From NCBI GenBank assembly GCA_018266755.1, contig JAFDZW010000001.1:579206-643205 (forward strand): DNA of 64,000 nucleotides, read 5' to 3'. The stretch comes from Bacteroidota bacterium. GTDB lineage: Bacteria > Bacteroidota > Ignavibacteria > Palsa-1295. Made by a program: the position numbers and the translations under genes. The notes under the pieces are model-generated. The model saw nothing but the letters and a program-made list of their open reading frames with translations. It was not told where the DNA came from and did not search any database. Of this stretch, positions 55,269 through 64,000 are shown one piece after another. The first letter of the stretch is position 1. Each line of letters opens with the position of its first letter.

Positions 55269-56808
55269 ACTCCTTCAAATCGAGTTTCCAGACCTTCACC
55301 CCACAATACCGTGCTCCTTCGGGGCATACGGGGCGCACGCCCGCCATATCGCGAAGCGAGCACGGGGGGAGTAAATACATTCCGATGCGTGGGTGAACCT
55401 CGCGAATCTGGTCGGCTTCGTCGACAGATGCTCGCCAGATTTCTTCTTGTGCATTGTAGCACAGACGCATGGCATGCTTGTGATGAAGCGAGAGCAGATC
55501 GGCCGATTCCGTGAATCGAACGGACGTCGCATTCGGGAGCATGTATTCGGCAAACTCCTGTGACACGCCCATCTCTTTGAGCCGGGCGTACGCGTTCCAC
55601 GAGGTATGCAACGATTCGCGGTAGAGTGTCTGAGCCTCCTCGCTCGCTTCCTCGACGACAAGAGGAGTAATGTAGTCTGGGTGATCGTCGGAGAGTTGCA
55701 TGTGCAGGATGGGCCTCGACGCCGGGGTCATGCGATGGCGCTGGTCCTGCGAATCGGCGGCATGCGAGATTCGCTTCCGGAAGGTGTAATGGACGTTGTG
55801 CATTGCGCGCGATAATTTGGATTGCGTCGTGAGCACCATCGTCTCGCCGAGCATCGTGTTCTTCGACGGATCGAGAGCATATCGAATCGCCTCTTCGTCG
55901 CCGAGCATGTTCATCGGCATGCCGAGCACTTCGCGGATACTTGCGGCAAGCGTCGCCTCTGCGTTGACTTTGTAATCGACGAGACGCGAGAAGCGTCCGT
56001 TGAGATCATGGTCGAACTCGCGGCGAAATTCTTTTGCATCGGATGCGCTTCGTCCGGCGTGTATGAATTCCGCTTCGGGGTATTCTTCGGGGCGAAGTGG
56101 CTCTTCGAGGATAATACGATAGTTCGGGTCGTGGCGCAAGAGCTCGTCGACCATTGCCTGCACGACAGCCATCGTCTCGGTCGGCGTATCGGCCATACGT
56201 GCCAGGCGGTAGTAACGTAATAGCGTAATGCCGCTGACGGTGTGGTACATATATGCCGTCGTACTGACGGGCAGTACATACCGTGCGACTTCCTGCGCCT
56301 TCTTTTTGATCTCTTTCTTGTACTCGTCCGCATTCTTACGTCGGTGAGGGAAGCGCCCGAAGTATGCGTCTTCCACGGCTGGGGTCAAGAGGTCGATCAG
56401 GCGATGGTAATCGTCGGTTACACGAGTCATTTCCCGATCGTAGAGTTGCTGTGCTGCTTCGTCACCGAAATTCGGCGTCAGGTAACTTCCACGCTTCACC
56501 TCGACATATCGCTGGCTGACCTGTTCGGAGTTATAGAACGGGTGCGAATGAAGGAACGACCAGATGCAGTGCCGCGACACGCCTTCGAGTGCGAACTGGA
56601 AATGCGCATGTTGCAGCGTCGTGTGATGTCCGGCCTCATAAATGCTTTCGGCGAGCGGCGTATGTTTTTCGAGCGAGACACCGTCGGTGCCGATGATTCC
56701 TTTCGACGAATAACACGTACGCGCCGTGGCGATCGCATTCTTGAACGGATCGATGAATGCGTTGACGAGTTTGACGCGGAGCGGGGATTGAATAAACTGG
56801 TCGGTCAT
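55252..56808 (-). CDS. ThyX-like (FAD-dependent thymidylate synthase family) protein with two ThyX modules
   Basis: 518 residues from the ATG at 56808, about twice the 210-260 of ordinary ThyX. Module 1 (about 10-225) has TCYSSKG, HHTTLQHAHFQFALEGVSRH, NSEQVSQRYVEVKRGSYL and ARYVLPVSTTAYMYHTVSG. Module 2 (about 285-510) has KLSRAMHNVHYTFRKRIS, AEYMLPNATSVRFTESADL and LCYNAQEEIW. The RHRx7S signature of ThyX is altered in both: HSH (87-89) replaces RHR in module 1 and RKR (344-346) in module 2, by my alignment. ThyX makes dTMP with FAD and folate as a tetramer, so a fused pair could form an equivalent dimer. Whether this copy is active is unknown. No other thymidylate synthase is in the window. 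Confidence 0.85.
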   Translation of the reverse strand: MTDQFIQSPLRVKLVNAFIDPFKNAIATARTCYSSKGIIGTDGVSLEKHTPLAESIYEAGHHTTLQHAHFQFALEGVSRHCIWSFLHSHPFYNSEQVSQRYVEVKRGSYLTPNFGDEAAQQLYDREMTRVTDDYHRLIDLLTPAVEDAYFGRFPHRRKNADEYKKEIKKKAQEVARYVLPVSTTAYMYHTVSGITLLRYYRLARMADTPTETMAVVQAMVDELLRHDPNYRIILEEPLRPEEYPEAEFIHAGRSASDAKEFRREFDHDLNGRFSRLVDYKVNAEATLAASIREVLGMPMNMLGDEEAIRYALDPSKNTMLGETMVLTTQSKLSRAMHNVHYTFRKRISHAADSQDQRHRMTPASRPILHMQLSDDHPDYITPLVVEEASEEAQTLYRESLHTSWNAYARLKEMGVSQEFAEYMLPNATSVRFTESADLLSLHHKHAMRLCYNAQEEIWRASVDEADQIREVHPRIGMYLLPPCSLRDMAGVRPVCPEGARYCGVKVWKLDLKEYERVI

Positions 56809-57016
56809 GGATGCTCGCAAGTTCTCCCCGGTCCTACCCGTTGGCAGCGACCGGCAGTAGAAGTAATGGCGCTCGTGGAAAATCGATTCTACGTTCTAAC
56901 AAACAATTGGCAGATTTCTCTTCGCAAAACTGAGGGAGAAATCGAACCACTCGCCAGACGATATCCGTGGCACATATCTTGCACACAGACCGGGGAGTTG
57001 TCAACCATGAAGGAAT

Positions 57017-58174
57017 ATGCGCACATTCATACGGATCCTCACTCTTGCTACGGTGGTGCTCGCTGGATCGGCCGTTGCGCCGCTTCAGTCGTCAGCTCAA
57101 CACGTAGGTGTTAGTTTTCAAGTGTTTTACGACGATTTAGGGCCATACGGCCATTGGATCCAACACCCCACGTTCGGCTACGTATGGCTGCCGATCGTTG
57201 AACCGGACTTCGTCCCATATGCTACTCGCGGTCATTGGGTCTGGACCGTGTACGGATGGGCATGGGTATCGGAATACCCGTGGGGCTGGGCTCCATTTCA
57301 TTATGGCAGATGGGATTACGACGACGACTACGGGTGGTTCTGGGTGCCAGACGTCGAATGGGGACCGGCGTGGGTCGTCTGGAGCCGCTGCCCCGGTTAC
57401 TATGGCTGGGCACCGATGCGGCCCGGAATCGCCATTTCGATTGTGATCGGTGGAGGGTGGTATCCGCCACATCACTGGTGGACATTCTGCCATGATAAGT
57501 ATTTTGGCCGTCGCCGCATAAGAAATCATTACGTTCCGCGCAGCGAGAACGGCCGTATCATCGGCGAAAGCCGGGTAATCGACCGAACGATCGGCAACAG
57601 CGGACCGAATGGTCGTTCGACGTTCATGACAGGTCCTGATAAAGAAGTTGTCAAACAAACCACCGGCCGCGACATTCGGCAGGTCGAAGTGCAGGACAAT
57701 GATAAACCGGGAGAGGCAATAAGCGGCTCGCGTTGGTCGCTCTACCGTCCGTCGGTCGAACGTTCGACGACCGCCCAGCCGTCGCCACGCCCGACGCGTG
57801 TCGAATCGACAAAGGATTTCACTCCATCGACCCGCAGCACACCGACCGAACAGAAGGTGAGACCGACACCAACACCGATCCCTGATCGTAACAGAGAAGA
57901 GCGTGCACGCCCGAGTTTGCCGCCACCATCATCGACGCCGCGCTCGCAACCGACGAAGCCAAGCCAGCAACCACGCTCGACACCTCGGCCCAATGCTCCG
58001 ACACAAACTGCGCCGAAACAGGCGCCGCGTCCAACAGAGCAGCCACGGCAAGCGCAGCCACCTCGCAGCGTCCCGCAGCAGCAAGCGCCGAAGCAAACGC
58101 CAAAACAGGATGCGCCGAAACAGGAAGCACCGCGAAGACAGATCGAAGGCTCAAGTCAGGACGATAGCAAATAG
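57017..58174 (+). CDS. DUF6600-like Trp/Tyr/Gly-rich secreted protein with a proline-rich tail
   Basis: 385 residues with a signal peptide (ending SSAQ) and AAGGA before the ATG. Residues of about 35-150 show repeated aromatic motifs of the type YGxWxxxxxxGxxWxP (LGPYGHWIQHPTFGYVWLP, YGWAWVSEYPWGWAPFHYG, DYGWFWVPDVEWGPAWVVWS), the DUF6600 signature. The C-terminal 170 residues are Pro/Gln/Ser/Thr/Ala-rich and probably disordered (PRPTEQPRQAQPP). A surface or periplasmic role is inferred, but no activity is known. It is followed after 90 bases by the erythromycin-esterase-like gene. Confidence 0.83.
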   Translation: MRTFIRILTLATVVLAGSAVAPLQSSAQHVGVSFQVFYDDLGPYGHWIQHPTFGYVWLPIVEPDFVPYATRGHWVWTVYGWAWVSEYPWGWAPFHYGRWDYDDDYGWFWVPDVEWGPAWVVWSRCPGYYGWAPMRPGIAISIVIGGGWYPPHHWWTFCHDKYFGRRRIRNHYVPRSENGRIIGESRVIDRTIGNSGPNGRSTFMTGPDKEVVKQTTGRDIRQVEVQDNDKPGEAISGSRWSLYRPSVERSTTAQPSPRPTRVESTKDFTPSTRSTPTEQKVRPTPTPIPDRNREERARPSLPPPSSTPRSQPTKPSQQPRSTPRPNAPTQTAPKQAPRPTEQPRQAQPPRSVPQQQAPKQTPKQDAPKQEAPRRQIEGSSQDDSK

Positions 58175-58263
58175 TCCAAGGCAAAATTATAGTGCGATGC
58201 ACGGGTGAGCCTGAAAATCGGGGCCGAGTACTCGTCTATGAGTAAATTTGTCCTACCATACTC

Positions 58264-60099
58264 ATGACGAATACAACCGCTTTGCGAACTCTCGCTCGCC
58301 ACGCTGCCGCCTGCCTTATGGCACTTCCATTGTGTGCTTCGATCGCTCGTGCGCAGCTATTCGGCGACAAGCCCGCAGCAGCGCCGAACCCGACTCCGTA
58401 CTTCGATCTCGATTTCGAGCGCGAAGGCACGATGCGCCCGTGGGAGATGATACCGACCGATTGTCTTTACGACCTCGACCGGGCGGAACATACGCACGGC
58501 AAGCAATCACTTTCCATTGCCTTCGGACATCCGGACGCGCAGTACGATCCGAGTATCGGTGCGACGGTGACGCAGATACTGCCCCTCGGTGTTGCCGGGC
58601 TCGATCACTGGAAGCTAGAAATAAAGGTTGACATCAAGTGCGATGCGATCACCAAAGGCGCCGCGAACTTTTACGCTGCGATCCTGCGCGATTCGAGCAA
58701 GACGATTGAGTATCGCAACCTAATGAGCGACAGTATAAAAGGGACGAAGGCGTGGAAGACGTATTCGCTCCTGATGGATTGCGACACAAACGTACATTAT
58801 CTCCAACTCGCTTGTATGCTCGGCGGGACGGGCAAGGTGTGGTTCGATCATGTGCAGATCCTCGTCAACGGAACGTCCATCCCGGAACTGGCTTTGCCGA
58901 TCACGCCGTCAATGACAACGGCCGAACGAACGGCACTGACGAAGAAACTCGTTGCATTCGACCCGAACGGTTCGTCGGACGATCCGAGGCTTGCGGCACT
59001 GGACCCGTGTATCGGTGATCATCGCGTAATCGCACTCGGCGAGGCGACGAACGGGACGCATGAGTTCTTTGCCGCCAAGACGAAGCTGATTCGTTATCTT
59101 GTCGAGCACAAAGGATTTACGCATGTCGGCTTCGAGGGAAATACTGCCGAGATGGATTACCTCAACGATTACATCGCCACCGGGAAGGGAAATCTCGACT
59201 CACTCTTGAAGGGCTTTTATTATTGGCCCTACATATCGCAGGAAGTACGCGATCTCATAACCTGGATGCGCCAGTACAATGCGAGCGGCAAGCATGTCGA
59301 ATTATTCGGATTCGATATGCAATCGCCGTATAAGATCCACGACGAGATCGTGCGCTTCGCACGCGAACAAAAACTTCCGCACGCCGACAATGCCGTGCAT
59401 GCAGCCGATCGTTTCCTGGCGGTGCTCGACAATATTGAAAAAGGCGGCACGACGCCGATCGACTCGTTCAAAACGTACAGCGACAACCTGTATCACGTGC
59501 TCGAAGGCGATGCATTGAAGGTTCGGGCGAGCGAGCAACTGCACTTCCGCACGATCTTGATCTATGCGGATAATTTGCGTCAGTTTGCATCACTCGTGAC
59601 TGCAAGCATCGCGCCGCAACAGGTGCGAGACTCTTCGATGGCTACCAATGTCGTCAATCGCATGTTGCTGGCGGATGCGTCGGCGAAGTGCGTGCTCTGG
59701 ACGCATAACTTCCATGCCGGCAAGTTCGCTCACACGATGGGCGCATTCCTCAAAAAAGAATATGGGGAGAGTTACCTCGCGATCGGTTTTGCCTTCGATG
59801 GCGGGCGCTATAACGCGGGGGTGGACGGCATGCCGACGGTCTGCGATGCACTCCCCGCATATCCCGGAAGTTTCGAGCAACTCTGCAAAGAGATCTCGCC
59901 CGGTCCGTTCTTCCTCGATCTGCGCGGAAAGCCCGAAGTATCAGGGCTTCCGAAGGCATTCTATGGCGGGCTCGATCACCATAATGTCACCCTTAATAAC
60001 GAGCGATTCTCGTTTTACGAGGCGGTGATCCCGCAAGTGTACGATGCGATCATTTACATCCCGCAATCGACGCCCTCGAAGCTGCTGAATCTCAAATAG
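58264..60099 (+). CDS. Secreted erythromycin-esterase-like hydrolase with an N-terminal beta domain
   Basis: 611 residues with a signal peptide (ending IARAQ). Residues of about 40-205 form a carbohydrate-binding-like beta domain (YFDLDFEREGTMRPWEMIPT, LQLACMLGGTGKVWFDHVQI). The erythromycin esterase domain follows: HRVIALGEATNGTHEFFAAK, FTHVGFEGNTAEMDYLNDYI, HVELFGFDMQSPYKIHDE and VLWTHNFHAGKFAHTMGAFL. The family box is GEATHGT; here it is GEATNGTHEF, so one His differs. Many members are not antibiotic esterases. A resistance role is not supported by context. Confidence 0.85.
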   Translation: MTNTTALRTLARHAAACLMALPLCASIARAQLFGDKPAAAPNPTPYFDLDFEREGTMRPWEMIPTDCLYDLDRAEHTHGKQSLSIAFGHPDAQYDPSIGATVTQILPLGVAGLDHWKLEIKVDIKCDAITKGAANFYAAILRDSSKTIEYRNLMSDSIKGTKAWKTYSLLMDCDTNVHYLQLACMLGGTGKVWFDHVQILVNGTSIPELALPITPSMTTAERTALTKKLVAFDPNGSSDDPRLAALDPCIGDHRVIALGEATNGTHEFFAAKTKLIRYLVEHKGFTHVGFEGNTAEMDYLNDYIATGKGNLDSLLKGFYYWPYISQEVRDLITWMRQYNASGKHVELFGFDMQSPYKIHDEIVRFAREQKLPHADNAVHAADRFLAVLDNIEKGGTTPIDSFKTYSDNLYHVLEGDALKVRASEQLHFRTILIYADNLRQFASLVTASIAPQQVRDSSMATNVVNRMLLADASAKCVLWTHNFHAGKFAHTMGAFLKKEYGESYLAIGFAFDGGRYNAGVDGMPTVCDALPAYPGSFEQLCKEISPGPFFLDLRGKPEVSGLPKAFYGGLDHHNVTLNNERFSFYEAVIPQVYDAIIYIPQSTPSKLLNLK

Positions 60100-60105
60100 C
60101 AGCCG

Positions 60106-60234
60106 TCATTTATCGTAGATGTAACGAATGTGCCTTAACTGAGCCTCTCCGCACGTGCCGCGAATGTCGGTCGCGCGGCCGATGAACTCGGTGCGAATTC
60201 CGCGATCATCATACTTGAACTCTAACTCTGTCAT
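60106..60234 (-). CDS. Possible 42-residue small protein
   Basis: A short frame from an ATG at 60234 (MTELEFKYDDRGIRTEFIGR onwards) with codon use resembling neighbouring genes and a charged, soluble composition. It lies about 130 bases after the stop of the Asp-box protein on the same strand. I recognise no family, and the size makes chance a real possibility. Confidence 0.3.
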   Translation of the reverse strand: MTELEFKYDDRGIRTEFIGRATDIRGTCGEAQLRHIRYIYDK

Positions 60235-60366
60235 CGGCCTCTTGGAGAGGCGATGGCCCTGAGACGGGACTTCGTGTGGCGATGGCCTCTGCACGTGCAG
60301 TGTATGGGGAAACACGTGCAAATATCCGACACCGTGTAGCGAAGAGACTTCTCGGTCATGAGTCGC

Positions 60367-62487
60367 TCAGCGATTGATAAACTTCGCCGAGCCCGCCATG
60401 CGTGGTGTCTGAAGAATCGCGATATAGGCGCCGTCTGGTAGTTTCGGCATCGGAAGGCTGTAGTGACCGCTCGGCAGTGTGCCAAGCGGTGCGTCGAAGA
60501 GACGGCGGCCTGTTTCATCGTACACGAGTAGATGCACATCCTGTTCGTCCGGAAGTTCGAAAGAAATCTCGGGATGTGTCGCATCGTAGACGATTCGTAA
60601 CACGAAGGAAGGATTCGCTGCCTTCTCAGGTATCCCCGACGTCTGAAGTGGGATTGACCACACGCCGGAACCGACCGTCCCTACATACAACGTCGCCCCG
60701 TCATACGTCAGGCTTGCAACCTCGATCGTCGACGGAAGTCCAGAACCGAATCGTATCCATGTCTCGCCTGCGTTGGTCGATGCCAGCACTCCTCCCGGCA
60801 CTCCTGCATACACCGCAGAGCCAATACTCAGAAGAGCATTGAACGACAATTTTGATGTCGCGGCGTTTGCCGGCGTCCACGTCGCACCGTTATCTGTCGA
60901 AGCAAAGCAGCCGAATCGTGTCCCGGCAAGCAGGGTCTGGCCTACGCGTGCGAATGATTGAATCTGCATGGAGTCGATTGCTGTCGTTGGCCGTGTCCAC
61001 GTTGCACCCTCGTCGTCGGAGGTAAAGATGCCCCATGTCGAGCCTGCAAACACACGGTGGGTGACGCTGTCATACAGCAGTGCTGTAATGGATGTCGAAG
61101 CACTTTCGAGCGGCGTGGTCCAGCTCGAGCCATCATCGGTGGTCCGAAGTAGCGCAGCAGGTCCGCTGACTCCGGCGAGCACAGCATTCGGCGTGGTAGT
61201 GAATGACGAGACGTAGTTTCCGCCAGCGATATTCATCGAGGTATTTGTCCAATGTTGCGTAGTGGCGTCGGTCACGAACACGCCGTCGCCGGAGGTGCCT
61301 GCAAAAAGACGGCCGTTGTGTTCGGCGAAGTCGATCACGCCCATGTGTGTTGTGGAGTCGGGGTACGACCAATGCGCTCCGCCGTCGCTCGAGCGGAAGA
61401 TGATGCCGAAGTCGTTATCGAGTGTCCCGGCAAATAGTGTAGAGGTGCTCCCGGTCGACAAGTATTTCAAGCCATACACCGAGAGGTTGCTAATGCCATA
61501 GGTCTTACGAACCCATCCGGCGTTCGTCGTGTCGCTGCGAAAGACTCCGAGCATGTCGGTTGCAGTAAAGAGATATCCATTCGCCGCTGTGATGACAGAG
61601 GTGCTGGGGAATTCGCCAAGTCCGGTATTCACGAGCGACCAGACGTTTGTCGTGAGGTCGTAACGATAGACACCGGCGCCGTACACTGCCGCATAGAGCG
61701 CATTCGGTGCGAGTGCGAACGCTTGCGGTCCAAAGGACTCCGGAATTCCAGTCCGTACGGTATCCCACGTCGCTCCTGCATTGCTCGAGACAAATGCGCC
61801 GCGCAGCGTGCCGGCAAAGAGTTGCTTGCCCACATGTGCAAGGGAGAATACGAATAGGTTATCGCCGCCGATACCGCTGTTGATCGGCGTCCAGGTCAGA
61901 CAGTTATCGTCCGAGCGAAATACTCCGTTACCTTGCGTTGCAGCGTAGATCGTCGAACCGACCCGCTCGAGCGCGTTGATGCGTGCGTTCAGCAGCGTCG
62001 GGGCTACGATCTTCGTCCAGGTTTTACCTTCGTCGCGCGAACGGTAGATCGCACCGAATTGCACGGTTGCGATAAGGTCGGTGTCGCTTGCGAGCAGGTG
62101 ATCGATACGGAAGTAGTTCGATTCTGCAGAGATCGAATCCCACTGTGTCGCTCCTTTGTAGAGACGGAAAAGCCCGCCCCCGGTACCAGCGTATATCGCG
62201 CGATGCGTGATCGCCAACGCGTTGACGCCATCGTTGTGAATGAGTTCGTCGGAGATCGGGGTCCAGTGTTCGCCCATGTCCGTCGTGCGATATACATCCC
62301 CATACGAAGAGCCTCCGCCGCCGAATGTAGCGCCCGTTGCGGCATAGACCGTATCCGCGTCCGTTGCCAGACAGGAGATCGCTCCGCCTTGCGGGCCTGA
62401 GGAGCGTTGCCATTGTGCGAAACCGGTTGCAGTGAGTAATGCGAGTGCTGTGAGGACAGCAAAAAGTCGAGCGACGGAACGGATCAT
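60367..62487 (-). CDS. Secreted Asp-box (BNR) repeat beta-propeller protein with T9SS sorting domain
   Basis: 706 residues from the ATG at 62487, signal peptide ending ATGFAQ. About nine Asp-box motifs of the type (S/T)xDxGxxW are spaced 50-75 residues apart (RTTDMGEHWTPIS, RSRDEGKTWTKI, RSDDNCLTWTPI, SSNAGATWDTV, RSSDGGAHWSYP, RTTDDGSSWTTP, TSDDEGATWTRP, STDNGATWTPAN, STNAGETWIRFG), as in YCF48/VPS10/sialidase-type propellers. The last 85 residues form a type A sorting domain (HLLVYDETGRRLFDAPLG, LPDGAYIAILQTPRMAGSAK). No sialidase catalytic residues were recognised, so no enzyme activity is claimed. Confidence 0.85.
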   Translation of the reverse strand: MIRSVARLFAVLTALALLTATGFAQWQRSSGPQGGAISCLATDADTVYAATGATFGGGGSSYGDVYRTTDMGEHWTPISDELIHNDGVNALAITHRAIYAGTGGGLFRLYKGATQWDSISAESNYFRIDHLLASDTDLIATVQFGAIYRSRDEGKTWTKIVAPTLLNARINALERVGSTIYAATQGNGVFRSDDNCLTWTPINSGIGGDNLFVFSLAHVGKQLFAGTLRGAFVSSNAGATWDTVRTGIPESFGPQAFALAPNALYAAVYGAGVYRYDLTTNVWSLVNTGLGEFPSTSVITAANGYLFTATDMLGVFRSDTTNAGWVRKTYGISNLSVYGLKYLSTGSTSTLFAGTLDNDFGIIFRSSDGGAHWSYPDSTTHMGVIDFAEHNGRLFAGTSGDGVFVTDATTQHWTNTSMNIAGGNYVSSFTTTPNAVLAGVSGPAALLRTTDDGSSWTTPLESASTSITALLYDSVTHRVFAGSTWGIFTSDDEGATWTRPTTAIDSMQIQSFARVGQTLLAGTRFGCFASTDNGATWTPANAATSKLSFNALLSIGSAVYAGVPGGVLASTNAGETWIRFGSGLPSTIEVASLTYDGATLYVGTVGSGVWSIPLQTSGIPEKAANPSFVLRIVYDATHPEISFELPDEQDVHLLVYDETGRRLFDAPLGTLPSGHYSLPMPKLPDGAYIAILQTPRMAGSAKFINR

Positions 62488-63222
62488 ACTAAAAATGAGC
62501 AAATGCTATTGGGTGGAATACTCTTCGTTGCATCTCTGACACAAAATCCTACCGGATTGTGACAGCAACCACGTGCAGAGATCTCGTCAAGAGGCCCGAA
62601 ATCAAGTCATTTCAGTATGGGAATGCAAAGGCAGCGGTTCGTGTAAGATATTATATGTCAACATTTTGCCAGACTCTCTGTTCGGCGTGACGGACCACGT
62701 AGACGACCATATGCCGCTCCTGGGCGTCCCGATGGCGGCGGAACCTGCCGGAAACTCGCTGAATGACATGAAGTTAGAGAAAATTACTCGGCGACGGGAG
62801 TATTATCCGAATATGACCGAAAAACTTCAATTTTTTTCAAAAAAGTTTTACCGCAACCCCGAAAACGGAAGAAAGCCTTATTTTATGCGGGTTTGAGGGG
62901 TGGTTGGCGCTGGAAAGACAGACGCAAAAACAGGCCAAAGTGAAGAAAAAATTAAGAATTGGGGATCACTTCGGAACTACGGGTGGTGCACTTCTGGTTA
63001 TATGCGTCCCGTGATTGAAACAGCGGTTTTACGTCACGGAAAACACAAGTGTTCATTGACAGAGAAGACAGTGAGCAGGATGAGGAAGTGGTGCTTTTCA
63101 GACGAAAAGTTCAATAACTTCTTCTCCTGATGAAGCAACCGTGAATATTTGAATTCACACTTTTGCACATACAGTATCAAACTACTGTCTGTACGTGATT
63201 ATAGCAGTGATGTTATAATTAT
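62488..63222. other. Long gene-poor stretch upstream of the rRNA operon
   Basis: About 735 bases with no gene I can support. The last 100 bases before the 16S gene are AT-rich and contain TATAAT-like TTATAATTATAC near 63213-63224 and the dyad ACAGTA-N7-TACTGT (63170-63188), so promoters are likely there. Two plus-strand frames (62573-62896 and 62900-63130) look like chance frames. Confidence 0.5.

Positions 63223-64000
<778 letters not shown>

Noticed and set aside
57017..62487. The DUF6600-like, erythromycin-esterase-like and Asp-box proteins considered as a resistance or defence island
   Set aside because: No mobility gene, nuclease or defence signature is nearby; each looks like an independent envelope protein.
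62573..62896. 107-residue plus-strand frame upstream of the 16S gene
   Set aside because: No recognisable motif, no ribosome site and codon use unlike neighbouring genes; more likely part of the untranslated rRNA upstream region.
62900..63130. 76-residue plus-strand frame upstream of the 16S gene
   Set aside because: Same reasons; it is followed by AT-rich promoter-like sequence.

Overview
This 64 kb window is chromosomal DNA of a Gram-negative bacterium of the Bacteroidota/Chlorobi (FCB) side of the tree. By eye it resembles the Kapabacteria/OPB56-type lineages, but that placement is an inference. The evidence is: four exported proteins with type IX secretion (T9SS) type A C-terminal sorting domains, an Omp28-like protein, many lipobox-bearing lipoproteins, leucine dehydrogenase, a ThyX-type thymidylate synthase, few strong Shine-Dalgarno sequences, and a 5' 16S rRNA fragment at the right edge. 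Base composition looks moderately GC-rich, except for AT-richer stretches around 31.2-34.4 kb and upstream of the 16S gene. I saw no phage, plasmid, transposase or CRISPR array. Most of the window is housekeeping.

Layout. 1-3.2 kb: the end of phosphoglycerate mutase, two related lipoproteins, leucine dehydrogenase. 3.5-6.6 kb (minus strand): a DUF218 membrane protein, then the translation/secretion cluster tRNA-Thr(TGT), tRNA-Tyr, tRNA-Thr(GGT), tRNA-Gly, rpmG, tRNA-Trp, secE, nusG. It lacks tuf and is not followed by rplK. 6.7-11 kb: secreted amidohydrolase, small methyltransferase-like membrane protein, MltD-like lytic transglycosylase with five LysM domains. 11.7-16.1 kb: RND pump and its adaptor. 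16.1-21 kb: lipoproteins, a Gfo/Idh/MocA oxidoreductase and an Omp28-like T9SS cargo protein. 21-23.5 kb: Nif3 protein, zinc-ribbon coiled-coil protein and RNase P RNA. 23.5-30.9 kb: MFS transporter, TPR protein, pyrE, mnmA, lipoprotein, acyl-CoA carboxylase beta subunit, OsmC protein, ethylbenzene-dehydrogenase-like haem protein. 31.1 kb: tRNA-Pro.

31.2-34.5 kb is the most accessory-looking part. An sdpR-sdpI pair and a serine hydrolase lie between two copies of an approximately 82-bp element, each a hairpin, a conserved linker and a terminator, with base-pair covariation in the first stem. No SdpC-type toxin gene is visible. 34.5-45 kb: large IgGFc-binding-like T9SS protein, secD-secF, STAS protein, purA, and two peptide/nickel-type ABC permeases without partners. 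45-53.9 kb: lipoprotein, TPR protein, M20 peptidase, DUF2231-like membrane protein, esterase, TlpA-like thioredoxin, outer-membrane barrel, T9SS cargo. 53.9-56.8 kb (minus): a tight thyX-like/glycosyltransferase/nth group, in which the ThyX-like protein has two ThyX modules, both with altered signature motifs. 57-62.5 kb: DUF6600-like protein, erythromycin-esterase-like protein, Asp-box repeat T9SS protein. 63.2-64 kb: 5' part of 16S rRNA, cut by the window edge.

Two families of long palindromic intergenic repeats are scattered through the window. The items most worth checking are the repeated hairpin/terminator element flanking the sdpRI module and the tandem ThyX-like protein.
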